From: Bacillus andreraoultii
GTDB lineage: Bacteria; Bacillota; Bacilli; Bacillales; Caldibacillaceae
NCBI RefSeq assembly: GCF_001244735.1
Contig: NZ_LN868937.1
Coordinates: 468,630 to 532,629 of the forward strand
Direction: 5' to 3'
DNA: 64,000 nucleotides
The notes beneath the pieces were generated by a model. The model saw only the letters and a program-made list of their open reading frames with translations. It ran no database searches and was not told where the DNA came from. Of the stretch, positions 19,897 through 29,206 are shown in pieces. A program made the translations under genes and the position numbers. Position 1 is the first letter of the stretch. Each line of letters starts with the position of its first letter.

Positions 19897-20318
19897 TTTA
19901 ATCGTCTCCTTTGAATAGAGCCTGTTGATTTTGATACCTTATAGTCATCTGATGGGGTTATTTCTTTCAAAATGTCCAAGTTTAAAAAACAACATGAGAC
20001 ATTAGCACATGTAAGGTGTCAAATGATTGTTCAAAGTTTGTATCTAAAAACCCAACTCCTCCGTGATACTGTCGACCCCCTAACCTGAAAATATTCAATC
20101 AAATTCCGCGATTTAATTTTACAACATGTATGCTTAATAATTTCTAACTAAATCACTTTCTTCTTCCTACTTCCTGCAACCCTTTCCTATATCAGTTATA
20201 ATAATAAAGGATTATCTATCGCAAATCACGTTTGACTAGGATAGAATAAATACCGTTGTTTAAGCCTATTAACCGGTTGAGGACGAACTTTGTTGCATTT
20301 TGGAAAGGAGTGAGGCGG

Positions 20319-20999
20319 ATGGTAACAATTTTACTAGTTGACGATGACAAATATATTTTAAATTTAGTGGAAGTTCATTTAGTTGAAGAAGGATACCGAG
20401 TGTATAAAGCTACAGATGGGATGCAGGCGCTCAATCTAATGAAAGATCATTCCTTTGATTTGGCGGTCGTTGATGTGATGATGCCGTTTATGGACGGATT
20501 TGAGCTGACAAAAGAAATTAGGAAAATGTACGACATTCCGGTGATTTTACTAACGGCAAAAGATCAAATAGAAGATAAAGAAGAAGGTTTTGCTTCAGGG
20601 ACCGATGATTATTTAGTGAAACCGTTTGAACCAAAGGAATTGATTTTTCGAATTAACGCATTACTTAGGCGTTACGACAAGTTCGATGATGACACTATCA
20701 TCGGAATTGGTCGAACGAAAATTGATAAACGGAGCTATGAGGTTCAAGTAGGAGACCGAACATTCCTACTTCCATTAAAAGAATTTGAGCTCCTTCATTA
20801 TTTAATGTCTCACCCCCGTCAAGTATTATCCCGCGAGCAATTAATTGAAGCGGTGTGGGGTATTGATTATGATGGTGACGAACGTACAGTAGATGTCCAT
20901 GTGAAACGGTTACGGGAACGATTTTCAAAACTAACGGATGACTTTCAAATACGGACAGTTCGAGGAATCGGTTATTCACTGGAGGTCAAAAAGGGATGA
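20319..20999 (+). CDS. hssR: Heme response regulator HssR
   Basis: OmpR/PhoB-type response regulator of 226 residues: receiver domain with the phosphorylated aspartate in LAVVDVMMPFMDGFEL (about 52), LLTAKD and DDYLVKPFEPKELIFRI, then a winged helix ending RTVDVHVKRLRERF and IRTVRGIGYSLE. The overall text follows the HssR group closely. The ATG at 20319 sits eight bases after AAAGGAG. Overlap with hssS and a matching HssR box before hrtB identify the pathway: response to toxic heme. Confidence 0.88.
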   Translation: MVTILLVDDDKYILNLVEVHLVEEGYRVYKATDGMQALNLMKDHSFDLAVVDVMMPFMDGFELTKEIRKMYDIPVILLTAKDQIEDKEEGFASGTDDYLVKPFEPKELIFRINALLRRYDKFDDDTIIGIGRTKIDKRSYEVQVGDRTFLLPLKEFELLHYLMSHPRQVLSREQLIEAVWGIDYDGDERTVDVHVKRLRERFSKLTDDFQIRTVRGIGYSLEVKKG

Positions 21000-22375
21000 A
21001 ATCACTCTATTCGAAATTTGTTGTGATTACGCTTGGCACGATGTTTCTCAGCAGTCTGTTAGCTTTTATTATTGCAAATATCCATTACCAAGCCATCTTG
21101 AAACCATATAATGATGAAAAAAATACCGAAGTTGCACTCGATATAGCGACTTTTGTCAAAAAGCATCCTGAGACTGATTTTTCTGCATACTTCAAAAATA
21201 TTGCAGATATAGGCTATCAACTATATATAATCGACGAGAAAAACCGAGTGCAGACATTTGGCCCACCGTTCCGTAATCAAGATCTCCCGTCCGCTACAAA
21301 AAAACAAGTATTAGCAGGCGACATTTATCACGGAATTGAGCAATTTCCTCATAGTGTATTTATCGTTGGTTTTTTCGCAAATGAATTAAAAAACTCAATT
21401 GGAGTTCCAATCGAAATGAATGGGGAGCGCTATGCGTTATTTTTACGACCAAATATTAAATTTTTATTTAATGAATTTCGGATTTTCTTAAGTTGGCTCC
21501 TTCTCTTAATGATTATATTAAGTGTTGTTATGGTTATTATTAGTACAAAATTTTTAGTCACACCAATTACAAAACTAACTGGTGCAACGAAATTACTTTC
21601 AAAAGGGAATTATGATGTTCAGATTGGCCTCTCTCGAAACGATGAACTAGGGAACTTATCGCGAAACTTTACACAAATGGCACATAAACTTGGGCAATTA
21701 GATCAGATGCGGAAGGAATTTATCTCGAATATTTCCCATGATATTCAGTCACCGTTATCGAATATTGAAGGATATACGAGTCTTTTAGAGAAAGAAACGC
21801 TTACCACTGCGCAAAAGGATGAATGCATACAAATAATTAAAGGGGAGACAAAAAGATTATCAAACTTAACGAAACAATTGCTCCTTCTTGCTTCATTAGA
21901 TCAGCGTGACGATATGATGAATAAAAAATGGTTCGATGTTTCCGAACAAATCAAGGAATTAATAAGACAATATCAATGGCAATTAGGTGAAAAAGATATT
22001 ATGCTCAGCTATTCACTGCCAAAGACAGATCTATTCGGTGACCCGGTTCTTTTAGTAACCGTTTGGGACAATTTACTTTCGAATGCGATTAAATACAATA
22101 AAACCGCTGGAACGATTGACATCAAGCTGGAAAGGGTTGAGTCGAATATACAGGTTGTTTTTCAAGATTCTGGGATTGGCTTAACAGAGCAGGAAAAGGA
22201 ACATATTTTTGATCGTTTTTACCGGGCCGATACATCAAGGACACGAGCGGTGGAAGGAACAGGTCTCGGGCTTTCTATCGTTTTTTCAATTGTGACAATG
22301 CATGGTGGTGACATAAAAGTTGAAAGTGAGGAAGGAGAAGGGACAACATTTACTATCGACCTCCCAATAAGTTAA
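20996..22375 (+). CDS. hssS: Heme sensor histidine kinase HssS
   Basis: Sensor kinase of 459 residues: membrane helix at about 7-27, extracellular sensor region to about 163 (PETDFSAYFKNIADIGYQLYIIDE, then FIVGFFANELKNSIGVP), second helix at about 164-186, HAMP, dimerisation domain with the phosphorylated histidine in FISNISHDIQSPLSNIEGY (about 249), and an ATPase domain (N box DNLLSNAIKYN, DSGIGL, GTGLGLSI). Its start overlaps the hssR stop. The single extracellular sensor loop fits the HssS layout. Confidence 0.88.
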   Translation: MKSLYSKFVVITLGTMFLSSLLAFIIANIHYQAILKPYNDEKNTEVALDIATFVKKHPETDFSAYFKNIADIGYQLYIIDEKNRVQTFGPPFRNQDLPSATKKQVLAGDIYHGIEQFPHSVFIVGFFANELKNSIGVPIEMNGERYALFLRPNIKFLFNEFRIFLSWLLLLMIILSVVMVIISTKFLVTPITKLTGATKLLSKGNYDVQIGLSRNDELGNLSRNFTQMAHKLGQLDQMRKEFISNISHDIQSPLSNIEGYTSLLEKETLTTAQKDECIQIIKGETKRLSNLTKQLLLLASLDQRDDMMNKKWFDVSEQIKELIRQYQWQLGEKDIMLSYSLPKTDLFGDPVLLVTVWDNLLSNAIKYNKTAGTIDIKLERVESNIQVVFQDSGIGLTEQEKEHIFDRFYRADTSRTRAVEGTGLGLSIVFSIVTMHGGDIKVESEEGEGTTFTIDLPIS

Positions 22376-22511
22376 TAAATATTTACAAGTGAGATACCGG
22401 TACGATTTGGTATCTTTTTCAGTAAGTCACTGTCGAAACAGGAGTCAATTTCTGTAAATCACGCATGTATCTATTATAAGTCCGGCACCAAAGTTTGTTT
22501 TGTAAACAGTT

Positions 22512-22544
22512 GTTCATATTCCGTTCATATTGCCTCCGTATAGT
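22512..22544 (+). promoter_or_regulatory. HssR box and promoter of hrtBA
   Basis: Two exact GTTCATATT repeats separated by CC (22512-22531) match the HssR direct repeat found before hrtAB in staphylococci. A -10-like TATAGT follows at 22539-22544 with a poor -35, as expected for an activator-dependent promoter. hrtB starts 30 bases later. Confidence 0.85.
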
Positions 22545-22573
22545 AAATGTAGAACGAAAGAGGAGGTAGAACA

Positions 22574-23665
22574 ATGCTTACACACTCAATAAAAGAAATA
22601 TGTTTTTTTAAACTTAGATACATTTTAATCGGGTTTATCTTATTTTTTGTTGCGGCACTTGTATTCATCATTAATGGACTTGCAAATGGGCTCGCCGCAG
22701 AAAATATTTCTTCATTAAAAAATATGAATGCCGAAGCTTTCTATATAGCCAAAGATGCAAATAACCGCATAGAACAGTCTCGTTTCTCCATTTCAGATGT
22801 CGAGAAAATTTCAAAGGATGACCGTGTTGAACCACTCGGTTTACAAATGCTTTCACTTAAAAAGTCAGGAAGTAATCAAAAAGTTGATGTCACAATAATG
22901 GCTGTTCATCCAAAAGGTTTTCTCATGCCAGAAGTCACTGAAGGAAAATCAATTGCAACGTCAAAAGAGCCCCAACTCGTTGTCAATAACTCAATAAAAG
23001 ATGATGGTGTTAAAATAGGTGACGAATTATATGAAGAAAACTCTGAGACTACCTTTACAGTTGTTGGATTCACTGAAAAAGAGACATATAGCCATACTCC
23101 TGTCGCTTTTATTAGTTTAAAGAGCTGGGAGGATATGCTAGGTAGTCAGGTTAAACCGTATTACAATGCACTTGTATTAAAAAATGATAATCAAGTAGTG
23201 AAATCAGATGTTAAAGGTTCATTAGGAAGTGGTGTTTGGGTATCGACAGACGATGTCATTAAAGGTATGCCGAGTCATCAAGCTGAACAAACTTCACTAA
23301 ATATGATGCTAATCTTTTTAATTATTATTGCAGTTTTTGTCCTAGGGGCATTTTTCTACATTATGACCATTCAAAAAATGAATCAGTTTGGTGTATTAAA
23401 GGCGATTGGGGCTAAAAATGGTTATTTAATCGGAACGACGATGTTGCAAGTATTTTTCATATCCGTTGTCAGTATTAGTGTAGCTGTCGGTTTTACGAAA
23501 TTAATGCAGATGTTACTACCAAGCAGTATGCCGTTTATTTTTAACGGAGTATTAATACTCACGTATGCAGGGATTTTAATGGGTGTATCGATGCTAGGTG
23601 CGTTACTATCTACAGTTAATATTGTAAAAGTTGATCCGTTACAAGCGATTGGGAGGGTGGAATAG
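22574..23665 (+). CDS. hrtB: Heme efflux ABC transporter permease HrtB
   Basis: Permease of 363 residues of the FtsX/MacB type: helix at about 14-38, a large extracellular part (about 40-240), then three helices including VFVLGAFFYIMTIQKMNQFGVLKAIGAKNGYL. HrtB works with HrtA to move excess heme from the membrane. The ATG follows AGGAGGTAG. The stop directly abuts hrtA, and the HssR box lies just upstream. Confidence 0.88.
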   Translation: MLTHSIKEICFFKLRYILIGFILFFVAALVFIINGLANGLAAENISSLKNMNAEAFYIAKDANNRIEQSRFSISDVEKISKDDRVEPLGLQMLSLKKSGSNQKVDVTIMAVHPKGFLMPEVTEGKSIATSKEPQLVVNNSIKDDGVKIGDELYEENSETTFTVVGFTEKETYSHTPVAFISLKSWEDMLGSQVKPYYNALVLKNDNQVVKSDVKGSLGSGVWVSTDDVIKGMPSHQAEQTSLNMMLIFLIIIAVFVLGAFFYIMTIQKMNQFGVLKAIGAKNGYLIGTTMLQVFFISVVSISVAVGFTKLMQMLLPSSMPFIFNGVLILTYAGILMGVSMLGALLSTVNIVKVDPLQAIGRVE

Positions 23666-24358
23666 ATGAGTCAAATTCCTTTACAGTTAGAAAATATTCG
23701 TAAAACATTCCAAGATGGAGATAAAGAAGTAGATATTATAAAGTCGTTATCTTTCGAAGCGAAAAAGGGTGAACTTGTTGCTGTTGTCGGTCCTTCTGGT
23801 TCAGGGAAAAGTACATTTTTATCCATTGCTGGGGCATTGCTTAGCCCAGATGGGGGACGCGTCATTGTCAATGGAGCGGATATTGCTCAGTTTAGTGAAA
23901 AGGAACGAGCGGATGTGCGTTTGCGAGACATCGGGTTTATCTTCCAATCAGCAAATTTAGTTCCTTTTTTAAAAGTAAAAGATCAACTAAAAATGGCGAA
24001 AGAATTAGCGACTAAATGGGGAAGAGAAGCGAAAGAGGAGGCTCAGCAACTTCTACAATCCGTTGGGTTAGAACATCGGATGAACCACTATCCTCATCAA
24101 CTTTCAGGAGGAGAAAGACAAAGAGTAGCCATCGCCCGAGCGTTTATGAATGACCCAGATATCATATTAGCAGATGAACCTACCGCAAGTCTTGATGGAA
24201 AACGTAGCAAAGAAATTGTCGAACTACTAGCAAACGAAGCGAAAGATAAAAATAAAGCGGCTATTATTGTCACGCACGATGAGGCTGTTTTACCATTTTG
24301 TGATAGAATTTACATGATGGACAATGGTCGGCTCATTTTAAAAGAGGAGATGATTTAA
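23666..24358 (+). CDS. hrtA: Heme efflux ABC transporter ATPase HrtA
   Basis: ATPase of 230 residues with Walker A GPSGSGKST (about 42-50), Q-loop FIFQSANLVPF, signature LSGGERQRVAIARA and Walker B DIILADEPTASLD. Class of LolD/MacB-like exporter ATPases. It begins immediately after the hrtB stop codon, and a DUF2871 gene follows after a single base. Confidence 0.9.
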   Translation: MSQIPLQLENIRKTFQDGDKEVDIIKSLSFEAKKGELVAVVGPSGSGKSTFLSIAGALLSPDGGRVIVNGADIAQFSEKERADVRLRDIGFIFQSANLVPFLKVKDQLKMAKELATKWGREAKEEAQQLLQSVGLEHRMNHYPHQLSGGERQRVAIARAFMNDPDIILADEPTASLDGKRSKEIVELLANEAKDKNKAAIIVTHDEAVLPFCDRIYMMDNGRLILKEEMI

Positions 24359-24359
24359 A

Positions 24360-24788
24360 GTGAAAAAAATTATTAATCTAGCATACTTTTACGCAATCAT
24401 GGCTTTAATTAGTGGGCTATTTTACCGTGAATTGACGAGGTCTTATGAGTTTGTTGGGAAGACACAGTTAGGAGTCGCACACACACATTTATTTGTTCTC
24501 GGCATGTTTATGATGCTCTTTGTCTATTTATTTGCTTATCATTTACAATTGCATAAAGATAGTCTATTTAATAGCTTTCTATTAACATATAATGCGGGGG
24601 TCATTGTCTCAACAAGTATGATGATTACAAGAGGTACGCTACAAGTTATTGATTTTACAATGTCTAAAGGTTTGGATAATATGCTTGCTGGCATTTCTGG
24701 AATTGGACATATATTATTGACAGTCGGATTTATTCAATTTCTTCATATGTTGCGTAAAAAAGCGAAAACAGTAGAAGCAACCTCTTAA
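24360..24788 (+). CDS. DUF2871 membrane protein in the heme-efflux operon
   Basis: Protein of 142 residues with four membrane helices (about 4-21, 40-60, 75-95, 108-132). Several histidines lie at or in helices: GVAHTHLFVLGMF, YHLQLHKDS, GIGHILLTVGF and FLHML. The GTG start lies one base after the hrtA stop, behind a GAGGAG site, so it is almost surely co-transcribed with hrtBA. Function is unknown; histidine placement would allow metal or heme binding, but that is inference. Confidence 0.75.
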   Translation: MKKIINLAYFYAIMALISGLFYRELTRSYEFVGKTQLGVAHTHLFVLGMFMMLFVYLFAYHLQLHKDSLFNSFLLTYNAGVIVSTSMMITRGTLQVIDFTMSKGLDNMLAGISGIGHILLTVGFIQFLHMLRKKAKTVEATS

Positions 24789-24808
24789 GATTATCTTAAG
24801 AGGTTATT
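24779..24808. terminator. Terminator after the hrtBA-DUF2871 unit
   Basis: AACCTCTTAAGA and TCTTAAGAGGTT flank TTA (24779-24805), followed by ATTTT. The DUF2871 stop codon lies in the first arm. It separates convergent DUF2871 and cutC and may serve both. Confidence 0.75.
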
Positions 24809-24828
24809 TTCTGTATCAAGTATCAAAA

Positions 24829-25521
24829 CTACTTTGAAGCGATATTCCTTAAAATAGCCACTTTATGCTGATCGAGCGGTTGGCTGAAATCACCATTAAT
24901 TCTAGCCCCTGAACCAATATGGTATTCATTGGCTTGAATCTGATTGACTAATTCACCGATATTATCAGGTGTCACCCCTGAACCGACTAATATTGATGGG
25001 CCATCTATTTCCTTAGATAGAGCGACAAGTTCTTTCAGAGTAGTAGCTCCTTCGCTCGCTGTTGGCTTTCCACCAGAAGTTAAAATCCGTTTAACATTCT
25101 TTTTATATTTGACGAGTGTTTTATATGCATCGATTTGCGAGTGGGCGGAATCAAACGCACGGTGGAATGTAATATCCAAACCGGGTACATGATTAATCAC
25201 TTTCGTTAATAGTTCTTCATCTATTTCTCCATCTTTAGTAATGCAGCCAAAAACAATCCGATTTCCGCCTAATTGTTTAATTATGGAAATATCTTCTTTT
25301 ATTGTCTGCCAATCGGTTTCATTATAGACAAAACTGAAACTATGTGGTCGTACCATAATCTGAACAGGAATTGTTACACACTCAAGGATAGTTTTTATCG
25401 TTCCGTAACTAGGCGTTAGACCTCCTTCCTTCATTGCACTAACTAACTCAACTCGGTCGATTCCAAGCTTTTCCGCCTGTATCGTATCAGTTACGCTTGT
25501 CGTAATTACTTCAATTTTCAT
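24829..25521 (-). CDS. cutC: Copper homeostasis protein CutC family
   Basis: TIM-barrel protein of 230 residues. Typical stretches: ELVSAMKEGGLTPSYG (about 25-40), VQIMVRPHSFSFVYN, IVFGCITKDGEID, DITFHRAFDSA and RILTSGGKPTASEG. Members are linked to copper tolerance in some bacteria, but the reaction is not established. Single gene facing the heme-efflux unit. Confidence 0.88.
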   Translation of the reverse strand: MKIEVITTSVTDTIQAEKLGIDRVELVSAMKEGGLTPSYGTIKTILECVTIPVQIMVRPHSFSFVYNETDWQTIKEDISIIKQLGGNRIVFGCITKDGEIDEELLTKVINHVPGLDITFHRAFDSAHSQIDAYKTLVKYKKNVKRILTSGGKPTASEGATTLKELVALSKEIDGPSILVGSGVTPDNIGELVNQIQANEYHIGSGARINGDFSQPLDQHKVAILRNIASK

Positions 25522-25709
25522 CGGGATTCCTCAATTCTTGTTTGTTTTATGTATACTCTTATTTTAACCGATATGAAGGAAATTGTTTCCTAATTATACA
25601 AACGTTTTGTGAGCGAAGAGAGGGGACGATTTTTAGTAAAGAACTCATGAACATATTGACAATTTCATAATTTTGTAGTAAGGTAAGTAACATCAATTTA
25701 ATAGTTTTT

Positions 25710-25856
25710 CTTATCCAGAGAGGTGGAGGGACTGGCCCTTTGAAGCCTCGGCAACAGCTTTATAGCATTGTGCCAATTCCAGTAGCATTTGCTTGAAGAT
25801 AAGAAGAGTCGTGTCGTGTCAAACATCCCTCTTCTTATGATTTGGGATTTTTTTCT
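25710..25856 (+). ncRNA. SAM-I (S-box) riboswitch with terminator
   Basis: The P1 helix pairs CTTATC (25710-25715) with GATAAG (25798-25803). In between are the conserved GAGGTGGAGGGACTGGCCC and TGAAGCCTCGGCAACAG segments. Downstream ATAAGAAGAG (25799-25808) can pair with CTCTTCTTAT (25829-25838) as antiterminator, while ATCCC/GGGAT followed by a run of T ends near 25856 as terminator. It would shut off the downstream transporter when SAM is plentiful. Confidence 0.92.
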
Positions 25857-25944
25857 TTTTCAAGAGATGCATAGGGTTAAAAAACGAACAGATTAAACCA
25901 AGTAGTTTTATCAGCTTTGTCAGAAAAGTATGGAGGGGTTTGAC

Positions 25945-27270
25945 ATGAGTAAAAGTGAAAAACAAGGAAGCATCGTTGCATTGTCACCGTTATTCGTCTT
26001 TATTTTCCTTTTTATCGGAACAGGCATCTTTACTGGGGATTTTTCAAATATGCCTTTAACGGTTGCGGTCATTATTTCTGCCACGTATGCAATGTTTTTA
26101 AATAGAAAAGAATCACTCGCAAAGAAGGTAGAAGTATTTACGAAAAGTGCAGGACATTCAAATATTATACTTATGGTTGTTATCTTTGTTCTTGCCGGTG
26201 CATTTGCAGGGGTAGCAAAAGGAATGGGTGCGGTAGAATCAACGGTTAATCTTGGCTTATCACTTGTTCCTGGGAATTTGTTAATGGTCGGCCTGTTTCT
26301 TGTCGGTTGCTTTATCTCTGTTGCGATGGGGACTTCCATGGGAACGGTCGTAGCACTTGCACCAATTGGACTAGGTATTGCAGATGAAACAGGAATTCCG
26401 GTTGCACTTGCACTTGCAACTGTTGTTGGTGGTGCGATGTTCGGTGATAACTTATCAATGATTTCAGATACAACGATTGCTGCAGTTCGGACACAAAATA
26501 CAAAAATGAAAGATAAATTCAAAGTAAACTTTTTTATCGTCTTACCAGGAGCCATCTTAACAGCCATTATTCTTGGAGTGATTACATCTGGTTACGAGCT
26601 ATCCTTAACTGGTGACCATCCGTACGACGTTGTTAAAGTATTACCGTATTTGGTTGTGTTAATTGCAGCTTTAGTAGGGGTTGACGTATTAATCGTTCTC
26701 CTTGGTGGAACTGTCTTCGCTGGAGTAATTGGCCTCATTAATGGATCTTATACATTTACAAGTTTTATTCAAACAGCTGCAAAAGGTATTATTAGAATGG
26801 AAGATATCGCAATGATTGCTATATTAATCGGAGGGTTAATTGGCTTAATTCAACATTATGGTGGGATTGACTACATTTTACATTCAGTTATGAGTAAAAT
26901 TAAAACAAAACGTGGAGCGGAATTCGGCATTGCTGCTTTAGTGAGTGCGGTTGATATAGCAACGGTTAACAATACAATATCGATTATTATGACTGGTCCA
27001 CTTGCGAAAAATATCGCTGATGAATACGAAATAGATCCGAGAAAATCGGCAAGTATTTTAGATATTTTTTCAAGTGCGTGGCAAGGTTTTCTTCCATATG
27101 GTGGGCAAATGCTCGCAGCTGCAGGAATTGCAGGTATATCGCCAGTAAGTTTAATGCCATACTCTTTTTATCCAGTGCTGCTTGGAGTTTGTGGAATTGT
27201 TGCTATTTTGATTCGTTATCCAAAGTTTCAAGCACAACCAAAGGAACTTCAATATAAAAAAGCACAATAA
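25945..27270 (+). CDS. metT: NhaC-family transporter MetT, probable methionine uptake
   Basis: Membrane protein of 441 residues with about eleven helices, NhaC-type Na+/H+ antiporter family (VAMGTSMGTVVALAPIGLGIADETGIP, GGAMFGDNLSMISDTTIAAVRTQ). On its own the family says ion exchange, but the S-box leader places it in methionine/SAM homeostasis, and S-box-controlled NhaC-type proteins have been proposed as methionine transporters (MetT). ATG at 25945 follows GGAGGGG by six bases; an ATG at 25930 lies before that site. A terminator follows. Confidence 0.82.
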   Translation: MSKSEKQGSIVALSPLFVFIFLFIGTGIFTGDFSNMPLTVAVIISATYAMFLNRKESLAKKVEVFTKSAGHSNIILMVVIFVLAGAFAGVAKGMGAVESTVNLGLSLVPGNLLMVGLFLVGCFISVAMGTSMGTVVALAPIGLGIADETGIPVALALATVVGGAMFGDNLSMISDTTIAAVRTQNTKMKDKFKVNFFIVLPGAILTAIILGVITSGYELSLTGDHPYDVVKVLPYLVVLIAALVGVDVLIVLLGGTVFAGVIGLINGSYTFTSFIQTAAKGIIRMEDIAMIAILIGGLIGLIQHYGGIDYILHSVMSKIKTKRGAEFGIAALVSAVDIATVNNTISIIMTGPLAKNIADEYEIDPRKSASILDIFSSAWQGFLPYGGQMLAAAGIAGISPVSLMPYSFYPVLLGVCGIVAILIRYPKFQAQPKELQYKKAQ

Positions 27271-27281
27271 AAAAAAAGAAA

Positions 27282-27319
27282 AAAGCTAGGGACTCATTCA
27301 GAAGTTTCCCTAGCTTTTT
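27282..27319 (+). terminator. Terminator of metT
   Basis: AAAGCTAGGGA (27282-27292) / TCCCTAGCTTT (27307-27317) with trailing T; 11-bp stem. Confidence 0.85.
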
Positions 27320-27487
27320 CATATATCACATGAAAAAATTGTCAATAAGTACGAATGGATATTCGAATTTTGCCATTAAATCAAGTCAGGCAATTTTTAA
27401 AATCGCAAAGTTTAGGAACTATAAATTGCAAAAGATACCTACGATTATGATACGATTATATATATTTTATTTTTGGAGGGGATGGTC

Positions 27488-27931
27488 ATGGGAAAACCGG
27501 AGAAAAAACAGTTTATGGAGTTAGTTGAAAAGGCTTACGATACGTATGAAATTAATCAAGAAAGTATTTTTCTTTTTAAACTGTTTCAATTTCAATTTGA
27601 CTATGATGACGTGGAAAGGACATGTACAATTACTTGTCCGATTACTGATTTAATGTTAAATCCAGGTGGAATTGTTCACGGAGGGGTTTATACGTTTATA
27701 GCCGATACGGCAATGGGGCATTTAAATTTTCATTTTCAGGATGCAACATACGTTACCCTTGAATTTAAAACATCCTTTTTCAAGGCAACTTCTACAGGAT
27801 CAATTGTTGCGACTGCCCGTTATATAAAAGAAGGGTACAAAGTCTGTTATATGGAATGTGAAGTGAAAAATGAAGTAGGGGAATTACTTTGCAAAACATC
27901 AGCGACGTTCTATCGTCTAGCTAAAAAGTAA
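27488..27931 (+). CDS. PaaI-type hotdog thioesterase
   Basis: 147 residues with the single hotdog domain. GGIVHGGVYTFIADTAMGH (about 63-81) is the PaaI/YbgC-like active-site segment, here with aspartate in ADTAMG as candidate nucleophile or base. It would hydrolyse an acyl-CoA; substrate unknown. ATG at 27488 (MGKPEKKQ) is eight bases after GGAGGGG; ATG 27482 is too close. Single gene. Confidence 0.78.
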   Translation: MGKPEKKQFMELVEKAYDTYEINQESIFLFKLFQFQFDYDDVERTCTITCPITDLMLNPGGIVHGGVYTFIADTAMGHLNFHFQDATYVTLEFKTSFFKATSTGSIVATARYIKEGYKVCYMECEVKNEVGELLCKTSATFYRLAKK

Positions 27932-27942
27932 ATGATTTAATT

Positions 27943-28110
27943 GATAGGGTGCTAAAAAGTTACATTTTTATTAATGTCAACAACTCATGACTAGGAGTCA
28001 CGAGGGTTCTCGACATATTTCTAAAATGTAGGAATAACATAGTAGTAGATAACATCGGATGAAATTCTTATGTTTTTTAGAGAAAAGTATACTTTTCAGC
28101 CAACCCTATC
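27943..28110. mobile_element. MITE-like palindromic element, 168 bp
   Basis: The ends are inverted copies: GATAGGGTGCTAAAAAGT at the left and, read on the other strand from the right, GATAGGGTTGGCTGAAAAGT. The inverted similarity continues inward (TTACATTTTT against ATACTTTTC). No reading frame inside. It sits between convergent thioesterase and comK genes. Target duplication is not clear. Confidence 0.6.
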
Positions 28111-28201
28111 TTTATTTGGCCGGATACACTATGGACCATGAATCACTATCGAGACTACATGTCTATTTCGAGTGTTCATTTTATTGCCGTTTTTTTCCAT
28201 T

Positions 28202-28795
28202 TTAAGTAACTTCATAATCTAGCTGTTTTTCATTCAAAATCTCCTCCTTAATGAAATATTCGGTTCTCTTTTCACTAACTAAGCTTGAATTATTTGATTC
28301 CTCGTAAAATATTTTTTGTGTTTTCTTTATATCTAACCGATCACTTACTAACAGTTGTAAAAATGAACCTTCTTGTCTTCTTTTTTGCAGCCTTCCACTC
28401 GTTATCCCAACGATGAGATTATGCCCACCATGAAATTGTATTTTTGTTGTTCTAGCTTTATGATATGGTTCGAAATCAAGAATTTGTGAATTTACTAACC
28501 AGACAGTTCCACGTCTATCTGCAGTCATACAACGGATAAGAATAATACCCGGATTGATTGAATAAACAATTGGGACATCTTTCCTTCTTTTTAATAGAAA
28601 ACGTGCGCCGATTTGTGCTCCTTCCATTGGAAAACCTCTAAATATGTATGAGTCTTTAACGATTTTATTTGGAGGCTTTAAAACAATGATTCTCCTTCCT
28701 CTTTCAAAAACAATTGAATACTCTTTTCCGTAATGATCAAAGTCTGATACGATAGCACATGTATCCCCATTAATAAAATAATCCTCTTTAAACAT
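28202..28795 (-). CDS. comK: Competence transcription factor ComK
   Basis: 197 residues aligned by eye with ComK across its core: YFINGDTCAIV at the start, KIVKDSYIFRGFPMEGAQIGARFLL (equivalent to the CRFFGSSYAGRKAGT region), PIVYSINPGIILI, RRGTVWLVNSQILDFEP and FHGGHNLIVGITSGRLQKRRQEGSFL. ComK binds paired AT-rich boxes and switches on DNA-uptake genes and its own gene. Divergence from B. subtilis ComK is large, and the C-terminal 35 residues are not conserved. Single gene with a long upstream region (28796-29219). Confidence 0.8.
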   Translation of the reverse strand: MFKEDYFINGDTCAIVSDFDHYGKEYSIVFERGRRIIVLKPPNKIVKDSYIFRGFPMEGAQIGARFLLKRRKDVPIVYSINPGIILIRCMTADRRGTVWLVNSQILDFEPYHKARTTKIQFHGGHNLIVGITSGRLQKRRQEGSFLQLLVSDRLDIKKTQKIFYEESNNSSLVSEKRTEYFIKEEILNEKQLDYEVT

Positions 28796-28881
28796 TTCTT
28801 TTATTCCTCCTTTTCGTAATTGTAGCCTGAAGAAAGTTTAAAAGAACGATTATTTTTCCTCCTTCTCAAGTAAGGAATAGG

Positions 28882-29206
28882 ATTATGGTACAATGAGTTA
28901 CCGTCCATATGCATAAACTGAAATTTTAATATCAATTCATCCAAAAAGTGAATATAATATTAAAAAAATTCAGTCAAATAATGTAATTCGATAAATAGGT
29001 CGAATTTCCTCTTTTTTTGTGGATATTTTTTATGAATTGTAGTATTTTGTAGGAAAAATAGGTATATGATCATATTTAATCCTAAGTTAGCTAGGTAAAA
29101 TGTAGGATAAGTAAGGAGTTTATCAGGAGTCGTCTTTAATAAGCAGATAAAAACCTTAATAATTGATACCATGAATAAGGACCTTCAATGAAGCAAAGGT
29201 CCTTTT
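28882..29206 (+). ncRNA. Possible untranslated transcript upstream of comK
   Basis: On the plus strand an extended -10 TATGGTACAATG near 28883-28894 is followed by about 280 AT-rich bases without a credible gene and then by a hairpin AAGGACCTT (29177-29185) / AAGGTCCTT (29196-29204) with TTTT. The same GGAnTATGGTACAATGA text precedes the gene at 29952. A short RNA transcribed away from comK is possible but unproven. Confidence 0.25.

Noticed and set aside
25920..26567. Long open frame (215 codons) on the strand opposite metT
   Set aside because: It is an antisense shadow of a well-supported membrane protein, with a low-complexity translation and no ribosome site.
28960..29172. 70-codon frame on the minus strand upstream of comK
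   Set aside because: Composition is that of AT-rich noise and no homology is recognisable; a weak GAAGG is the only support.
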